Shown here: piece by piece, positions 37,035 to 48,299 of the stretch
How positions within the stretch are numbered: position 1 is the first letter of the stretch
Layout of the letters: every line of letters starts with the position of its first letter
NCBI GenBank assembly: GCA_951394045.1
Contig: OX595988.1
Span: forward strand, 2,929,352-2,993,351
Direction of reading: 5' to 3'
DNA: 64,000 nucleotides
Origin: Nitzschia sp. DOCU1
Lineage: Eukaryota; Bacillariophyta; Bacillariophyceae; Bacillariales; Bacillariaceae
Notes under the pieces: model-generated
Database searches by the model: none
The model's input: only the letters and a program-made list of their open reading frames with translations
What the model was told of the DNA's origin: nothing
Translations under genes and position numbers: made by a program

Positions 37035-40000
37035 CTATTTCTTGAAATATATAGTGGTGTCTTGCTTGATGCCCAAATCATAGAGTACTGACAAGTAATC
37101 CGTCATCTCGTTGTTCTGGAAAAATATCTTGAGGCCATCAGTGTTGACTTTGCCGACCTCTCTCACAAAATCAACAATAACATTTAAATTGTCATGGAAA
37201 GGATCCGCATTGGGGCAATGGATGATTTTCGTAGGCGTGTCAATAGTAATAAAGCATGGCTTAATCTTGACAAAGTCGTCGTCGTCGACCACACCAATCT
37301 GCATCAACTTTGTTTCGCCCGGTTCATCGTCCAAAACTTGTATCACTCCTCTGGTCATGGGCCGAAGATCCTCCTTGGGAACATTGCGCTTTTCGTAGTA
37401 GTGTTTGTTTAGATAGTCGCGAATCGTCTGTAGGTCATCGTTACGGGCGTCCACGGTCAAGTCCAAGCGCTCCTGTGACGGCAATATGATGTGGAAATTC
37501 AACCTGGCCTTCTCCAGCAGTACGTCGTCACCGTCTAGAATACCATACTCGTACAGTTTCTTCGAGAAATCCTTGTCACCGACATACTCTTCCTCTGTCA
37601 AAGGGTTAAGCATGCGCTGTTTGGATGCAAGAATCATTGTCTTTCCTGCCACCCGCTTCTTCAAGTCAAACAACGTCTCTTTCATCGGATCAAGGTTTTG
37701 AATCAAAAAACGTTCCTTCTTGGGCAACTTGACAACAGTGACTGACATGGCCTCCAGGGTGATCACATCGTTCTCCGTAAGACCAAAAGCGACCAATCGC
37801 TTCTTCCTGGATTCGTTTTCGGTTGGTCGATAGCCATTGTCCAGTTGTTTACTATTGAAGACAAAACGTTGTTGATACCCTTTCGGAAGCCCCGTGACCT
37901 CGTAAACAATCTCTCGAATCTGATCCACGCTGTGGACCTTTGGATCCACTTCAACTTCGACGTCAGGTATTTTGTTTGGCATTTTGATTTTCAGCGAGAT
38001 CTTAGCCTTTTCGACCACGAAGATTTGACCATTCCTCACACCAAGCTCGGCGAGTGTCGACTTGTCACTTCCGAGGCTATCTCTGTTGTCTTCGTCGCCA
38101 CCGATTTCATCCAAGTCCTCCGTCATGAGCCTTTGCTTGTTAGTTGGGATCCCGACGCCGTTTGACTCCAGCTTTTGTTTAACAGATCCAACGGTGTCAA
38201 AGGGCAACACTTCTACGGAGATCACTTTGTCATTTTCCGTCTTGACATTAATAGTCATGGGTTCCAGTTCGACAGTGCAATCATCTCGAATATCCACCTC
38301 GGCTGAAGCAAGCTTTGAATCGCCGGAGGTGTGCAACGGCTTCTTAGAGCCATCCGAGAGCAATTTGTTTAGTCTTTGCTGAATGACAGGGATGCCAACC
38401 GCACCAAGGATATGATTTCGAACAGTATCAAGATCGCTCAAGTCGGGATCGGCTCGAATGACAAAAGTTGGAAAGCCATCCTGATCTTCCACCTGCACGG
38501 CGTTCTTGTTGACGGTACTCCCCTTTGGTAGCCGCACTCGAATGGAAATCGGCATCCGCCTTACAAACAGGGTATCCCCGTCACCAACTCCGTGATCATA
38601 GAAAGTATTTGCTTCCGGCACATCTTCTAGTTCTTTCAGATCGGATTCTTTGTGCAATATCCTCCATTTGTCCAGGGGTATGTCATCCAACCCCAGTCCT
38701 GCCAGTAGCTTAACGTTTTGAACATCCTCCTCCATTGGATCAATATTGTCCAGGACATGCGTCTCTTCATTGCTACCTGCCCCGAAGATGACGCGTACTG
38801 TCATCGGACTCATTGAAATGATTTCCCCATCGTCCCGCAAACCATAGTCTCGTAAATACTTCAACTCGTCTGCCATGGTCCCGCCATTGAAGATGAGTGG
38901 AAGTTTCTGATCCTTTGAAATCGTACCATCACGGTCCTTCCCTTTGTAGTATTCGTCGCTCAGAAAATCTTGGATTGTTGAAAGCGTGTCCTTTCGGGGA
39001 TCAACCCCGTTCAATATTAAAGTATCGCCGCTGGGCTGCTTTATCGTTACATCAATTTTGCTTCGTTCCAAGTCGAGAGTATCGGCATCTTTGACATTGC
39101 ACTCAAACAGTCGACGGTTTGCTCTGGAATCCGAGCCCCCAACGTCATCCAGAACTTGTTCTTTCATGAGCAGTCGCTGCTTGTCGACAGGCATAAGATC
39201 AAGTCCTTCTGGACCGAGGCGTTTCTTCAAGTCCAAAACAGTATCATTGAAGGGATCGACGTTCTCCAAGATGGCAGTCTCTCCGTTGGGGACAGTCACG
39301 TTCAAAGTGATGGGACGAATCTCGAGTACATCATCTTCCACAATATTGTAATCTACGAGCTTACGTTTACTCTCCGCGGAATCCACGACCAATTCTCCTT
39401 TGTAGAAGAGCGGCGGCAAGAAATCTTTTGGTAACCCTGTCACCCCGGAAATCATTCCTTTCACCGACTGATGTGGCGGTGAGTGGAACTGTGAGACTGT
39501 GAAAACCAGCACACGGTCAACAATAATGAACCCGTACCTCGATATCATCAACCTTCGGATTCACCCCAATTTCAAGAAGCTTAGACTCATGTCCCGACTC
39601 CCCTTGTGGCAGCTGTACCTTGATAGTGATCCTTCGAAAAAGCGATGTAAGACGAAGATTCTCAAGAATTCCACTTTGACAATCCTTGCCGAATCGACTT
39701 ACTTTGTTTTTTCCACATCAACCTCGTCGCCGTCCTTGATTCCTGCTTCGTGCAACGTCTTTCCATCCTTGTTCAAATCTTTGGTCTCGCCAGACTTTCT
39801 CAGCGCGAGATTAGTCTTCGGAATTGCAGGAATACCGTCCTGCTCCCCATCCCCGTTTGCAATACGATCTTTAATTGTTCCCACCGTATCATTGGGATAC
39901 ACATTCTGAAAGATTGTTTGCTTCTTCTCCCCAGTACCAACAAGGGACACCTTCAACTGTCTTGGCGTCATCTCGATGATTGCATTCTCCTCGATCTCGT

Positions 40001-41237
40001 AGTCAGCAATGACTTTGGTCGTGGGATCTGAAAGTGTGCGATACTTCGGCGGTTTGTTCCCCTTTGACTTTTTCGGTGACACCAGTAGTCCCTGCTCCGA
40101 CTTCGGGATCCCAGTACGCTCAAGAATAAAATCGTGAAGAACGTTGACCTTATCCAGCTCTGTTTGCGTAAGAAAATCGACCAACATGAAGAAGTGGCCG
40201 TTTTCTTCCACAATTTCCTCGCCTTTCTTCAAATCAGTATTTTCTGGCCTACTAGGGAGTGGCAACTTGACTTTTAGGACAATCTTCGGCCATTCCAGCA
40301 CTAAAGTGTGATTGTGCTTCACGGAACAATTAAAGAAAGTCATAGCATCCTGCGACTTTTTGATTTCCTTGTTTTTCGCTTCTTTGTGAAGTACTCGAAG
40401 CTTTTCAATAGGATAACCATCCTCGAGCGCCAACTTGCGCATTTCAAAGATGATGTCGTTCATGGGGTCGACATTGTTGATGACCATTGACTTTCCCGTC
40501 GACGGCGAAACCACGTATACATGCATCGGGGCCAAGTCAATTGTGCAATTAGTAGTCAGCCCGTGGTCGGCCAACGTCTTTGCATCGTCGAGGTTGTAAT
40601 CGCCTTCCTTCTCGAAAATCGGTTTCGTTCGATAAATCAATGGGCGCTGTTCACTGCGAGGAATCTTGTGACCCTTGTAATAGGTTTTCTCTAGAAATTC
40701 TCGAATCATACGGATATTTGTATTCGCCGGGTCAACCTTGTCCATGGTCAGTCGTTGAAGATCGGGTTGCTTAATTGTCAATGTAATTTTCTCCATCGGC
40801 GGATTGTTTGGAGGTGGAATCGGCACAAGCCCGTCATCCTCCTCGGGGATTTCTGTCTCGGAAGTTTCGGTCTCATCTGCCAGCTCCCTTGTACTATTGG
40901 TGAACAACTTGTCGAATTGAAGGTCGTTATTACTTGCATTTGGGTCCTGTTTGGTCGACTTCCTCGTCTTCGATCCTTTTGATTTACTTGAGGTCTTGGT
41001 CGGAGCTGAACGTTCGCCTTCCTCGTCACCCTTCTTTGCAGCTTTATCCCCTTTTGTCTTCTTCTCTTCCTTGTCCTTCTTCTCGGACTTCTCCTTCTTT
41101 TCTGATTTTTCCTTCTTCTCTAACTTCTCCTTTTTCTCTGACTTTTCCTTCTTCTCGGATTTTTCCTTCTTGTCAGCCTTTTCTTTCTTCTCGGACTTGT
41201 CCGTCTCCTTCTTTTTCTTCTTCTTTTCTTCTGTCAT
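37035..41237 (-). CDS. Second giant ubiquitin-like-array protein (about 14 Ubl domains), two introns, 1353 aa
   Basis: Three exons: 41237-39703, 39631-39538, 39467-37035. The introns are 71 nt (AA|GTAAGT ... TCGAAG|G) and 70 nt (GAG|GTACGG ... CACATCAG|TCG). Splicing completes a Ubl domain that both neighbouring frames break off in. The N-terminus is a highly charged (KKEKSEKKEK)n stretch of about 110 residues, then an acidic linker, then about fourteen beta-grasp units of 75-105 residues. They share I.V..P.G....I.NVDP..D.....K, K.RLL and a final G..D.D.L.LE. Spacing is more irregular and sequences more diverged than in the 11312-17758 gene. No unit ends in Gly-Gly. The C-terminus stops in the last Ubl (DTTIYFKK). 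A cytosolic or nuclear scaffold is likely (inference). Confidence 0.8.
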
Positions 41238-41948
41238 TGCTGAGATGGGTAACTGGGACACTGACACACAATGCAACAGATGCCGCAGCAAGACTCCAAG
41301 ATTATAAAATGCCAACCCGCAACGCAATCGACGACGTCAACGATCCCAACAAATTTGGCAGACAGCAGCCATGACAGTGGTGCACACCAAAAATAGAGCA
41401 CAAAAAAGGGCATGATGGCGAAAATGACCTGGCGTGGTGAAACACCATGCTTTCAAAATAAGGCACAACACTTATGGTCGTGCCCATAAATGCTTCATTA
41501 TTTATGTCACAGAAATGGATGTCGCATCGATATGTGTGATAAGCAGAAAGTGATGTTGTCTTTTGTGCCAGTTTCGTACTACATAGAGGAATAACGGTTG
41601 TGTGCGGGATGATGTACAGACAGTCAGTATCGTGTGTAAGTTCGTAGCCCGAGCCCCGCCGAAGTTCCGAGTCGAGTCATCCGACTGACTTCGCCGGCGC
41701 GCTGATGTGGGTGGGAAACGAGGCGACGAGATGCCGCCGGCGGCGACGATGAGCGCGGTATTTGATCATTTTCGCATCCATCGCAAGGCCCGTCGAGAGA
41801 AAGAATCGTCGACAATGAGCGGAGTAGTGGCATCATGCAAGCAAGAGCACTCCCAGACCCGCTTTTGATGATTGCACTTTCGCGTGTCGTTCGTCCTCCA
41901 ACCTACCAGAAAAAGTTCCATGAGTGTGGCCATGCATAGTCACAGACG
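41238..41948. other. Divergent intergenic region
   Basis: The 711 bp between the second Ubl-array gene (minus) and the GT8 gene (plus) contain no supported gene or repeat. Confidence 0.4.
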
Positions 41949-43304
41949 ATGAACTTGAAGTGCTTCATTTTGTCGGCGTGCGTCGTTTCTGTAATCACCT
42001 TGACCCATCTGTTCAACCCTGCATTCAGGACGACTTTGGCAGATTTTGTTGATGACGCCGTCTTTGAGCAGTATTTTGATGATACGAATACAACGGATGG
42101 TGTGATTGATCAAAGTCATCGGCCCCTTATCAAAAACAGGATGGGCGAAACACCTGATGCATCGCTTCACAAGAATAAGAATATAGGTCAAGTCAACGAG
42201 GCAAACGATCATGATGTCGCTGGCACGTCGTCTCCTTATGCCTACGTCTTCATGATGTTTGGTGTCGACCCGGGAGATGGCGGAGCGAAGAACGACAGAG
42301 CTGCCTATAAACCTTACCTGGCAGACATTTTGATCTCAGCGGAGCTTTTTCATCGTTTTGGTTCAACTGCTGATATTGTTGCGCTGGTTTCTTTGGTCGA
42401 GGGGCATGCTAGCCTTCCCAGTGGAGATGCTAGATTACTGAAGGAAATGGGCGTCAAAGTTCGATACTTTAGTCCAATCGTCCCCAACAACTATGGGAGA
42501 TTTGAGGTTTCGAATCTGAACAAAATCGAAATCTTGAGGCTTACAGAATATCGCCGAGTCCTTTTTATGGACTGTGATGTTATTCCCCTGGCTAATTTGG
42601 ATAGCTACTTTTCGATGAGTGAAACTGGTCTGCTAAAGCCAAATATGATCTTGGCGACGATGAACGTACCCATGATTGGTGGACTGTTCATGATAGAGCC
42701 CACCGCCGAAGGATTCGACACTGCGAGGCAATTGGTTCAGAAGAGGATTGACAGGAAGAAATTCAATCGCGATACGGGTTGGGGTTCCGTTATTCCCCGG
42801 GAATTGCCTGCCTATCAGAATAGAGGTGGAAAGGGCTTGATCAAATGGTCGTTTTCAGCCGCCGACGGGGACCAAGGCTTCTTTTATCACTACACTCGCT
42901 TCGTTCGGCAAAACGTGACCCAGGTATTGGCGAATCAACTAATACACTATGGCCCTGGGCCAAACGGTACCACTATCATTGAGCGCATCGATAAGGTCAA
43001 CCAAAAGCGCAATCCATTCAAAGGCAACACGACGCGTCCCTTTGCTTTTCCAGGTCCGACGTGTAGGAAACAAGGATCTTGCTTGGCGGGTCCATACGGA
43101 GATACGGCTCACTTTATGGGGAAAAGAGATATAGCGGCCAAACCATGGATGACTTCAAATCCAGAACAGTATCGCAGAGGTGACAGACTACCAAGAAGCG
43201 CAATGCATCTGTGGTGGAAGACACTATTTGAGCTGGAAGATCGCCTTGGGTTCAACTACACTCGCAAGTGGCTACAAGAGCGTTCGACTCCACGAACAAG
43301 CTAA
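41949..43304 (+). CDS. Glycosyltransferase family 8 (glycogenin/galactinol-synthase-like) type II membrane protein, 451 aa
   Basis: The N-terminal segment LKCFILSACVVSVITLTHLF is a signal anchor, so the enzyme is probably Golgi-lumenal. The catalytic domain starts at about residue 95 (YAYVFMMFG), has LNKIEILRLTEYRRVLFMDCD, and the DxD metal site is D-C-D near residue 207 (FMDCDVIPLANLD). Later come IGGLFMIEPTAEGFD and AADGDQGFF, matching the GT8 acceptor-site D..Q element, and a distal HYGPGP with a metal-binding His. GT8 enzymes are retaining glycosyltransferases using UDP-sugars. The acceptor is unknown. The same family recurs as the C-terminal domain of the 49936-52992 protein, which fuses it to pyruvyl transferase. 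Confidence 0.85.
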   Translation: MNLKCFILSACVVSVITLTHLFNPAFRTTLADFVDDAVFEQYFDDTNTTDGVIDQSHRPLIKNRMGETPDASLHKNKNIGQVNEANDHDVAGTSSPYAYVFMMFGVDPGDGGAKNDRAAYKPYLADILISAELFHRFGSTADIVALVSLVEGHASLPSGDARLLKEMGVKVRYFSPIVPNNYGRFEVSNLNKIEILRLTEYRRVLFMDCDVIPLANLDSYFSMSETGLLKPNMILATMNVPMIGGLFMIEPTAEGFDTARQLVQKRIDRKKFNRDTGWGSVIPRELPAYQNRGGKGLIKWSFSAADGDQGFFYHYTRFVRQNVTQVLANQLIHYGPGPNGTTIIERIDKVNQKRNPFKGNTTRPFAFPGPTCRKQGSCLAGPYGDTAHFMGKRDIAAKPWMTSNPEQYRRGDRLPRSAMHLWWKTLFELEDRLGFNYTRKWLQERSTPRTS

Positions 43305-43612
43305 TGTGCCAAACGCAGCAAACATCCTACTCTTGACATCAAAATATAGCCGGGTGGTAGCTCCGAGTCGTCAATCGTCTCGTGAATTGCATCTTATCTT
43401 GCAAGTCTGTCGTCGATATTATACTACGGCATACGCACGCTGCCTGGTCCATAACGGTAAAACCCGGGTAAAAATAACCCAATTGCACCAACTTTCCCCA
43501 TCTACTACCAACAGGCACTGCTACCGTGTGAGCGCTATAGTAGTTAACTACTTTCTACTCTAGTCGTAGTAGAGAATAGGATTCAGAATCGCAATTTATT
43601 TTGAGCTTCTTA
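43305..43612. other. Convergent intergenic region
   Basis: This 308-bp spacer lies between the GT8 gene and the 3' end of the broken Cys-rich gene. Nothing was recognised. Confidence 0.4.
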
Positions 43613-44873
43613 TCATAGCTCTTCTTGGCATTCCGTCGGGCGCGCATTGGTACTAATGTCGTAGTCCTCTAGGGAACATACTACTTGACTGCTCCACCAA
43701 GCAGCATCGTGCATTTCGCCCATTGTTGACAGCCACACTGCAACCACTCGAGACCCAGTCACCCACAGACTGCCATCCACACAGTTACGGTTGGTAGCCG
43801 CCACTTGGCCAGAACAGTCGACTACACAAGTGGCATCTGCACATTCCCCTAGGTAAAAAGCGATTGTTTCATCATTCATGGACATTGGTTCTTCCATTTC
43901 GTACTCGTTTTCAAAGGAGGCTTGAACGGAAACTGTTACACAGCTCGAGGGATCGTAATCAATTGGAAGCTCCCCGATGCGACGCAGCATTTTGTCCATT
44001 CACCAAATTGGTTATATATCATGCTGCACCCGTTGTCGACCCAGTCTCCTTCATACTCAGCCTGTATGGCTCTTACTCTCCCTGAACAATCAATCTCGCA
44101 ATAGGCCGTCCCAAAATCGGCTACAAGAACTTCTAGTAGCTCGTTCGAAGCCGTTTTTGGTTCGATTTGCTGGAGGGCCCCATTGTAGCTATAGCTGACT
44201 CCGACGCTCACGCACGTCGCCCACAAGGTCACTTCGGGATCTGGTTCCCACAGCCGGAAGTCTTGCGCACCTTCACAACAGTGGTGTGTCGGGACGCTTG
44301 AATGCTCACCCTTTTGAATGAGAATAGTGAGTTCTGGGTTCCCTCCTGCTTCGTAGTTGGGCACAATGAAGAGACATTGTTCAAGTGGGTAGTCAATGGG
44401 GCCCAGGGATCCACAATCGAATGTGACAACATCATCGTTCATTTGTAGTTTGCAAGTGCACTCCCCACCAAAACGACCGTAGGAGAAGCGGTAGGCACCA
44501 TCACAATAGTAGGTTTCGCCAAAACATCCACGTCACCATTGCACATAGATTCCGGACTGTAATCATCGCAGATGAAAAGGTACCGGTTGGTGGGGTCTGG
44601 TTTCGCCCACGAGGTTGCTTCCTTCTTGGGTCCTTGTTTTGTATCGGATGCCTCCTCCTTGTTTAATGGGCGAGACGACGTGTTTGCCTTGTCACTACTA
44701 TCATGGCTTCTTAGCTCAATTAGAACGCTGGTGGAGAGCAAAGCCACCATAACAAACAAAAGCACGACAACAAGCATTTGCCAGCAGCTTGTGGAACGAT
44801 GAAGAGTGGATTTGGGCTGCTCTGGAGGTACGTCTACTTCCATCTCGAAGGGAACAGTAGTACAATTACTCAT
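43613..44873 (-). pseudogene. Cys-rich single-pass membrane protein, coding broken by two frameshifts
   Basis: The ATG at 44873 opens a type II-like protein: cytosolic tail, then a transmembrane helix (MLVVVLLFVMVALLSTSVLI), then a polar stalk. Three successive frames together read as one coherent protein. The first runs to ESMCNG near 44530. A second frame is already meaningful from there (GETYYCDGAYRFSYGRFGG). The third takes over near 43960 (PIDYDPSSC). The lumenal part contains a repeated unit of about 100 residues, with CVSVGVS...EIDCSGRVRAI in copy 1 and CVTVSVQ...VVDCSGQVAAT in copy 2. Neither break has splice sites with an intron of realistic length. It is either a recent pseudogene or two single-base assembly errors. 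The family was not recognised. Confidence 0.55.
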
Positions 44874-45482
44874 TTCTTCTGTTGGGCAGGATCCTTATCT
44901 TGAGTTCCACTTCTCTTCCTCCAGGAAGCATCATCACCCACTGAGTCGTCATCCAAACTAGTTTCCTTCATCATTGTTTAGCGCTTTGTTGCTGCATCGA
45001 AGTCTGTTTTTGTGTTATGAGAACTGTTTACATCGTAAGATGTTATCACGTCGTCTCATGATACCAGGTAGTTTTCACCATTCGTGTCCAATGCTTTTTT
45101 GAATAACGCATGCTCTCTGCGATGACAGTTGATGTTGCAGTTCCCATCATCGTCACATGTCCCACAACCCAGCAAACTGAAAACACAATTCGGATTTCGT
45201 CTGCTCTGACAATCAGTGATGAGCGCGGTGTCCTCGTCGAGCGAATCATCATCATCGAGGACGAACTGGCACCAGCTCTGTCAGAGTTCTGATAGAGACA
45301 TACGACTATTCAACCATCGCTTTCCACAAGATCGTCGCCAGGAGCACGGGCTGCGAACTGGCTTTGGTGATAAATATGTACATGCTGTATGAATTCTTTC
45401 CTTTCCTTTTTCTTCCTTTTTCTTTATAAAATCTTAGCTACCTACGTAAGCCAGGGGAAATTCCTTGGCTGACTGATGCGAG
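44874..45482. other. Intergenic with a Cys-rich coding-like fragment
   Basis: The minus-strand stretch 45056-45280 is open and has no ATG. It reads as an acidic then Cys-rich peptide (CVFSLLGCGTCDDDGNCNIN), with a Cys density rare by chance. It may be an exon or a remnant related to the neighbouring Cys-rich gene. The rest is featureless. Confidence 0.35.
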
Positions 45483-47072
45483 CTACAAAATGTAGTCCTT
45501 CAACATTTGTCTTGCCTTCACCACGGCCTCTTCGATTGAAGTTGCTTTGGCCCACATGTGCTTTTGGCCGTCCATACAGTCATGACCGTCGGCGTCACTC
45601 CCTGCCTCGTACGGCGCAAAAGCAACCTTCAACACGTTGGTCACCTTATTGCTTACTTGATCCAAGTACACAAAGGGAACACCAGATAAGTATGCCAATA
45701 TGGAAGCATGGAGGCGGTCGCAGATCAATACCCGCCCAAGCTTCACCAGCTGAACGGCTGTAGTAGTGTTGCGATGATCACCTTTTCCGAACAAGCTCTC
45801 CCTTGATCCCCACTCCACAATACGGTGTGTCAAGTTCTTGCCATCATCACTATGATTGTTAAGCAAGTGGCTTAGGGCAGCATTATTCTTGCGTATACGA
45901 TTAAACCTTGATTCCCCGTCAGCCCGCAATAGAAATAAAACGTCAACTGTATTCTTCTCGAATTGTGGGTCGTAGAAGGCATAATTCCAGAAGGGTCCGG
46001 TTTGAAAGGCAATATCAGGAACCAACAAATTTGTCACAAAAGGATAACGTTCGAGTGCCTTCTTGTAGCTTCCTTCTTCGCGCCAAGTTAAAACCACCCG
46101 GGACCTGGCCAAAGTACGGCCTTCCGGTGTATCCAGAGGATGCACCGCTCTGTTGGAAGCATTGTAATCGGGCACCTCTTTGTCGTAAGTATCGGTAGCA
46201 GGATCGGAATAGTTGTAGCCCATCTTATAAAAAGTCGGTTGAAGTCCGTTGAATACACTGCGTCTGAGGCGCTCGGCTTGTTCGATTTCTCTGTCTTGGT
46301 TTTTGTAGAAAAGAGATTGTGGCATCCCTAATACAGAAAAGTTTTTGTTCAACAAGGTTGCGAAAGACGACAGGCGCTTTTGTTGGATTTGACCGTACAA
46401 ATCTCCCCAATTCCCTCCGGCCTGCCAAACTCCGAATCTTTTGCCCGTGAAATTGGACCACAGCCTATAGCGCAGATATATTCCACATCTAACGATATTA
46501 CCGGCTTGCTTTGCTTGTACGTAGCCGCACTCATGAAGAACGAGATTGTCGCCATTTCGTGGACCTTTCAAGTCATCCCAAAGCCGTTGAAAGAAAGCAT
46601 ACTCTCCATAGTTCAAAAGGGTATCGCCGAAGTTGGGATGATAAGCGGGATCAATCAGTAGCAATGGATTTGCCTCGGAGACTCCTTCAGAGCTCCTAAT
46701 TTCTGCAAAGAAAGGCGACAAACTCTCCCATTGTCGGTTTCGAATTCGCTCGAGACATATCAAGCGAGCATCAAGAGCATTCTGTACGGAAATCCTCGGG
46801 CTAGAATCTGACGCAAGGTTGATGATGTTGCCCGCTGGCTCCTGTTTCGTCTGGTGGCTTGCTGAATCCGAGACTGAATGAGCAGATAATTGAGCGTCAG
46901 AACGTGTAATTGAAACCGAGTAGTCGTGCTGAAAGCCAGAGTTTTGGTGGATTACTCCAAGGGCATAGACCAGCAAGACTGCGCATGTGAGTAGCGCTCC
47001 TTTGCCAATTTTTTCCCTTTTCAATCCTTTTGCGCCATCGCTTTCTTGTTCTGAGGTCCTTTGAAAAGTCAT
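45483..47072 (-). CDS. Polysaccharide pyruvyl transferase-family protein, membrane-anchored, 529 aa
   Basis: A short basic tail and one membrane helix (GALLTCAVLLVYALGVIH) precede the catalytic domain, giving a type II Golgi topology. The domain shows the family landmarks in order: DPAYHPNFGDTLLNYGEYAFF near residue 139 (N.GD.L), GVWQAGGNWGDLYG, SVLGMPQSLFYKN (the G.PQS.. element), VLTWREEGSY, and a C-terminal DRLHASILAYLSGVPFVYLD near 449. Enzymes of this GT-B-like family add pyruvate ketals to sugars using phosphoenolpyruvate. In diatoms they may decorate anionic extracellular glycans (inference). The same domain type is fused to GT8 in the 49936-52992 gene. Confidence 0.85.
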   Translation of the reverse strand: MTFQRTSEQESDGAKGLKREKIGKGALLTCAVLLVYALGVIHQNSGFQHDYSVSITRSDAQLSAHSVSDSASHQTKQEPAGNIINLASDSSPRISVQNALDARLICLERIRNRQWESLSPFFAEIRSSEGVSEANPLLLIDPAYHPNFGDTLLNYGEYAFFQRLWDDLKGPRNGDNLVLHECGYVQAKQAGNIVRCGIYLRYRLWSNFTGKRFGVWQAGGNWGDLYGQIQQKRLSSFATLLNKNFSVLGMPQSLFYKNQDREIEQAERLRRSVFNGLQPTFYKMGYNYSDPATDTYDKEVPDYNASNRAVHPLDTPEGRTLARSRVVLTWREEGSYKKALERYPFVTNLLVPDIAFQTGPFWNYAFYDPQFEKNTVDVLFLLRADGESRFNRIRKNNAALSHLLNNHSDDGKNLTHRIVEWGSRESLFGKGDHRNTTTAVQLVKLGRVLICDRLHASILAYLSGVPFVYLDQVSNKVTNVLKVAFAPYEAGSDADGHDCMDGQKHMWAKATSIEEAVVKARQMLKDYIL

Positions 47073-47577
47073 ACTGTAAGAGCAGCTAACTTTTGGTTTG
47101 TTCTCTCGTTCTGAGCCTTTGTAGCCTTTGCCTCATTAGATTTCCACCCCATTGAAGAGAGAGTCGTTCCGTCAGACATTCCACTCCGAGAATCCGCGAG
47201 GCTTCCTAGCAAGATTTGGTTTTCTGAGCAAGAAATATAATATACGTGGATATCTCATATGTATTAGGGGACATCTGAGCTGTGAGATGTGAGAGCTGAA
47301 AGGCCTGTCCTCCCACCCGTTGGAGCATCCAAGAACAGCTAACATATCCCCAAATGACTTTAGGGCATATGTAAGGTTAGGGTTAGGATTAGGATTTGGG
47401 TTGGGGGATATTGTATTACTTCATCCCAACGCGGGGACGACTGACTCGACTCTATCGGCTCGGCCTGATCCTCGATCTTGAAGTCCCGACACACGGCCAG
47501 GCGGATGGGTAGGAATCCGTCGCCTGGGAATTTCAAATTTCGACTTCGAGACTTGTGACTTTTTCGATTTTGCTATT
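47073..47577. other. Intergenic with interstitial telomere-like sequence
   Basis: The roughly 500 bp upstream of the pyruvyl-transferase gene have no gene. At 47374-47407 is a run of degenerate telomere-type repeats, GGTTAGGGTTAGGATTAGG followed by ATTTGGGTTGGGGG. Confidence 0.5.
47374..47407. repeat. Interstitial telomere-like repeats (TTAGGG variants)
   Basis: About five head-to-tail units of TTAGGG, TTAGGA, TTTGGG and TTGGGG occur. TTAGGG is the telomere repeat reported for diatoms. Genes continue on both sides, so this is not a chromosome end. Confidence 0.7.
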
Positions 47578-48299
47578 AGCCTCGCTCAATGTTTTCTGGA
47601 CTTTGGCGCTGGTCTTTGCTTCCCGTCCCCAAAATAGGACCCATAACCTGTGAAACATTGAGCACGTACGCTGGACTTTGGCGCTGGTCTTTGGCGCTGG
47701 ACTTTGCATGCGCACCAAAAATCTTGTATTTTACGGCAGTGAAGGTAGTAGTGACAATGATGAAAGCAGTGACGGTGAACACGTCCTGGCCCAACCCAAA
47801 AAACTATACAAGAGCAACAGCAGTGACGACAATAACTAGATAGTAACAACATTATTCATGGTAAATCATCAATACACCTAAGTAGGTAGCAACGTCGAAG
47901 ATCATTTGCTGCACCATTTGGAATTGCATCATCTGCCCTCCTTGCTGTGCTCGTTGACCACTCATCAGACGATGCCATTGTGTTCGTTTTTGTTGTTGTT
48001 TGTTTGGTTTTCTTGAGTTGTATGTGATGGTGTTATTGCTGTTTTGTTGCTTGCTTGTTGTTTGTTGTTGCTGTTGCCAAAGTTTGTTTTGTGGTTGTGG
48101 TGCATTCCATCTGGTCGAGGACCAACTGCAAAGTCCAGCGACATTTCGGAGGAACAAAATTTGACGCTGGAGTTTGCACTTCGTCCTTGACTCGATGGAA
48201 TGCCAGGTAACCAATCAGAATGAATTATTTGCTGATCGACGAACTGCAAAGTCCAGCGCCAAACACCAGCGCCAAAGTCCAGAAACATTGAGCGCGGCT
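47578..48299. mobile_element. Non-autonomous inverted-repeat element (MITE/foldback-like), about 720 bp
   Basis: The left end (47578-47612) and the right end (48266-48299) are inverted copies. Both read AGCC.CGCTCAATGTTT(T)CTGGACTTTGGCGCTGG from the outside in, differing by one substitution and one extra T. Inside, the motif ACTTTGGCGCTGG or its complement recurs near both ends (around 47672-47705 and 48121-48263), giving subterminal repeats. The middle has no coding capacity, apart from a CAA/GTT-rich low-complexity stretch on the minus strand. The flanks carry CTATT-like words (GCTATTAG left, GGCTATTG right) that may be a target duplication. No matching transposase is in the window. Confidence 0.65.

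Noticed and set aside
47374..47407. Chromosome end (telomere)
   Set aside because: The repeats are few and degenerate, and normal genes continue on both sides.
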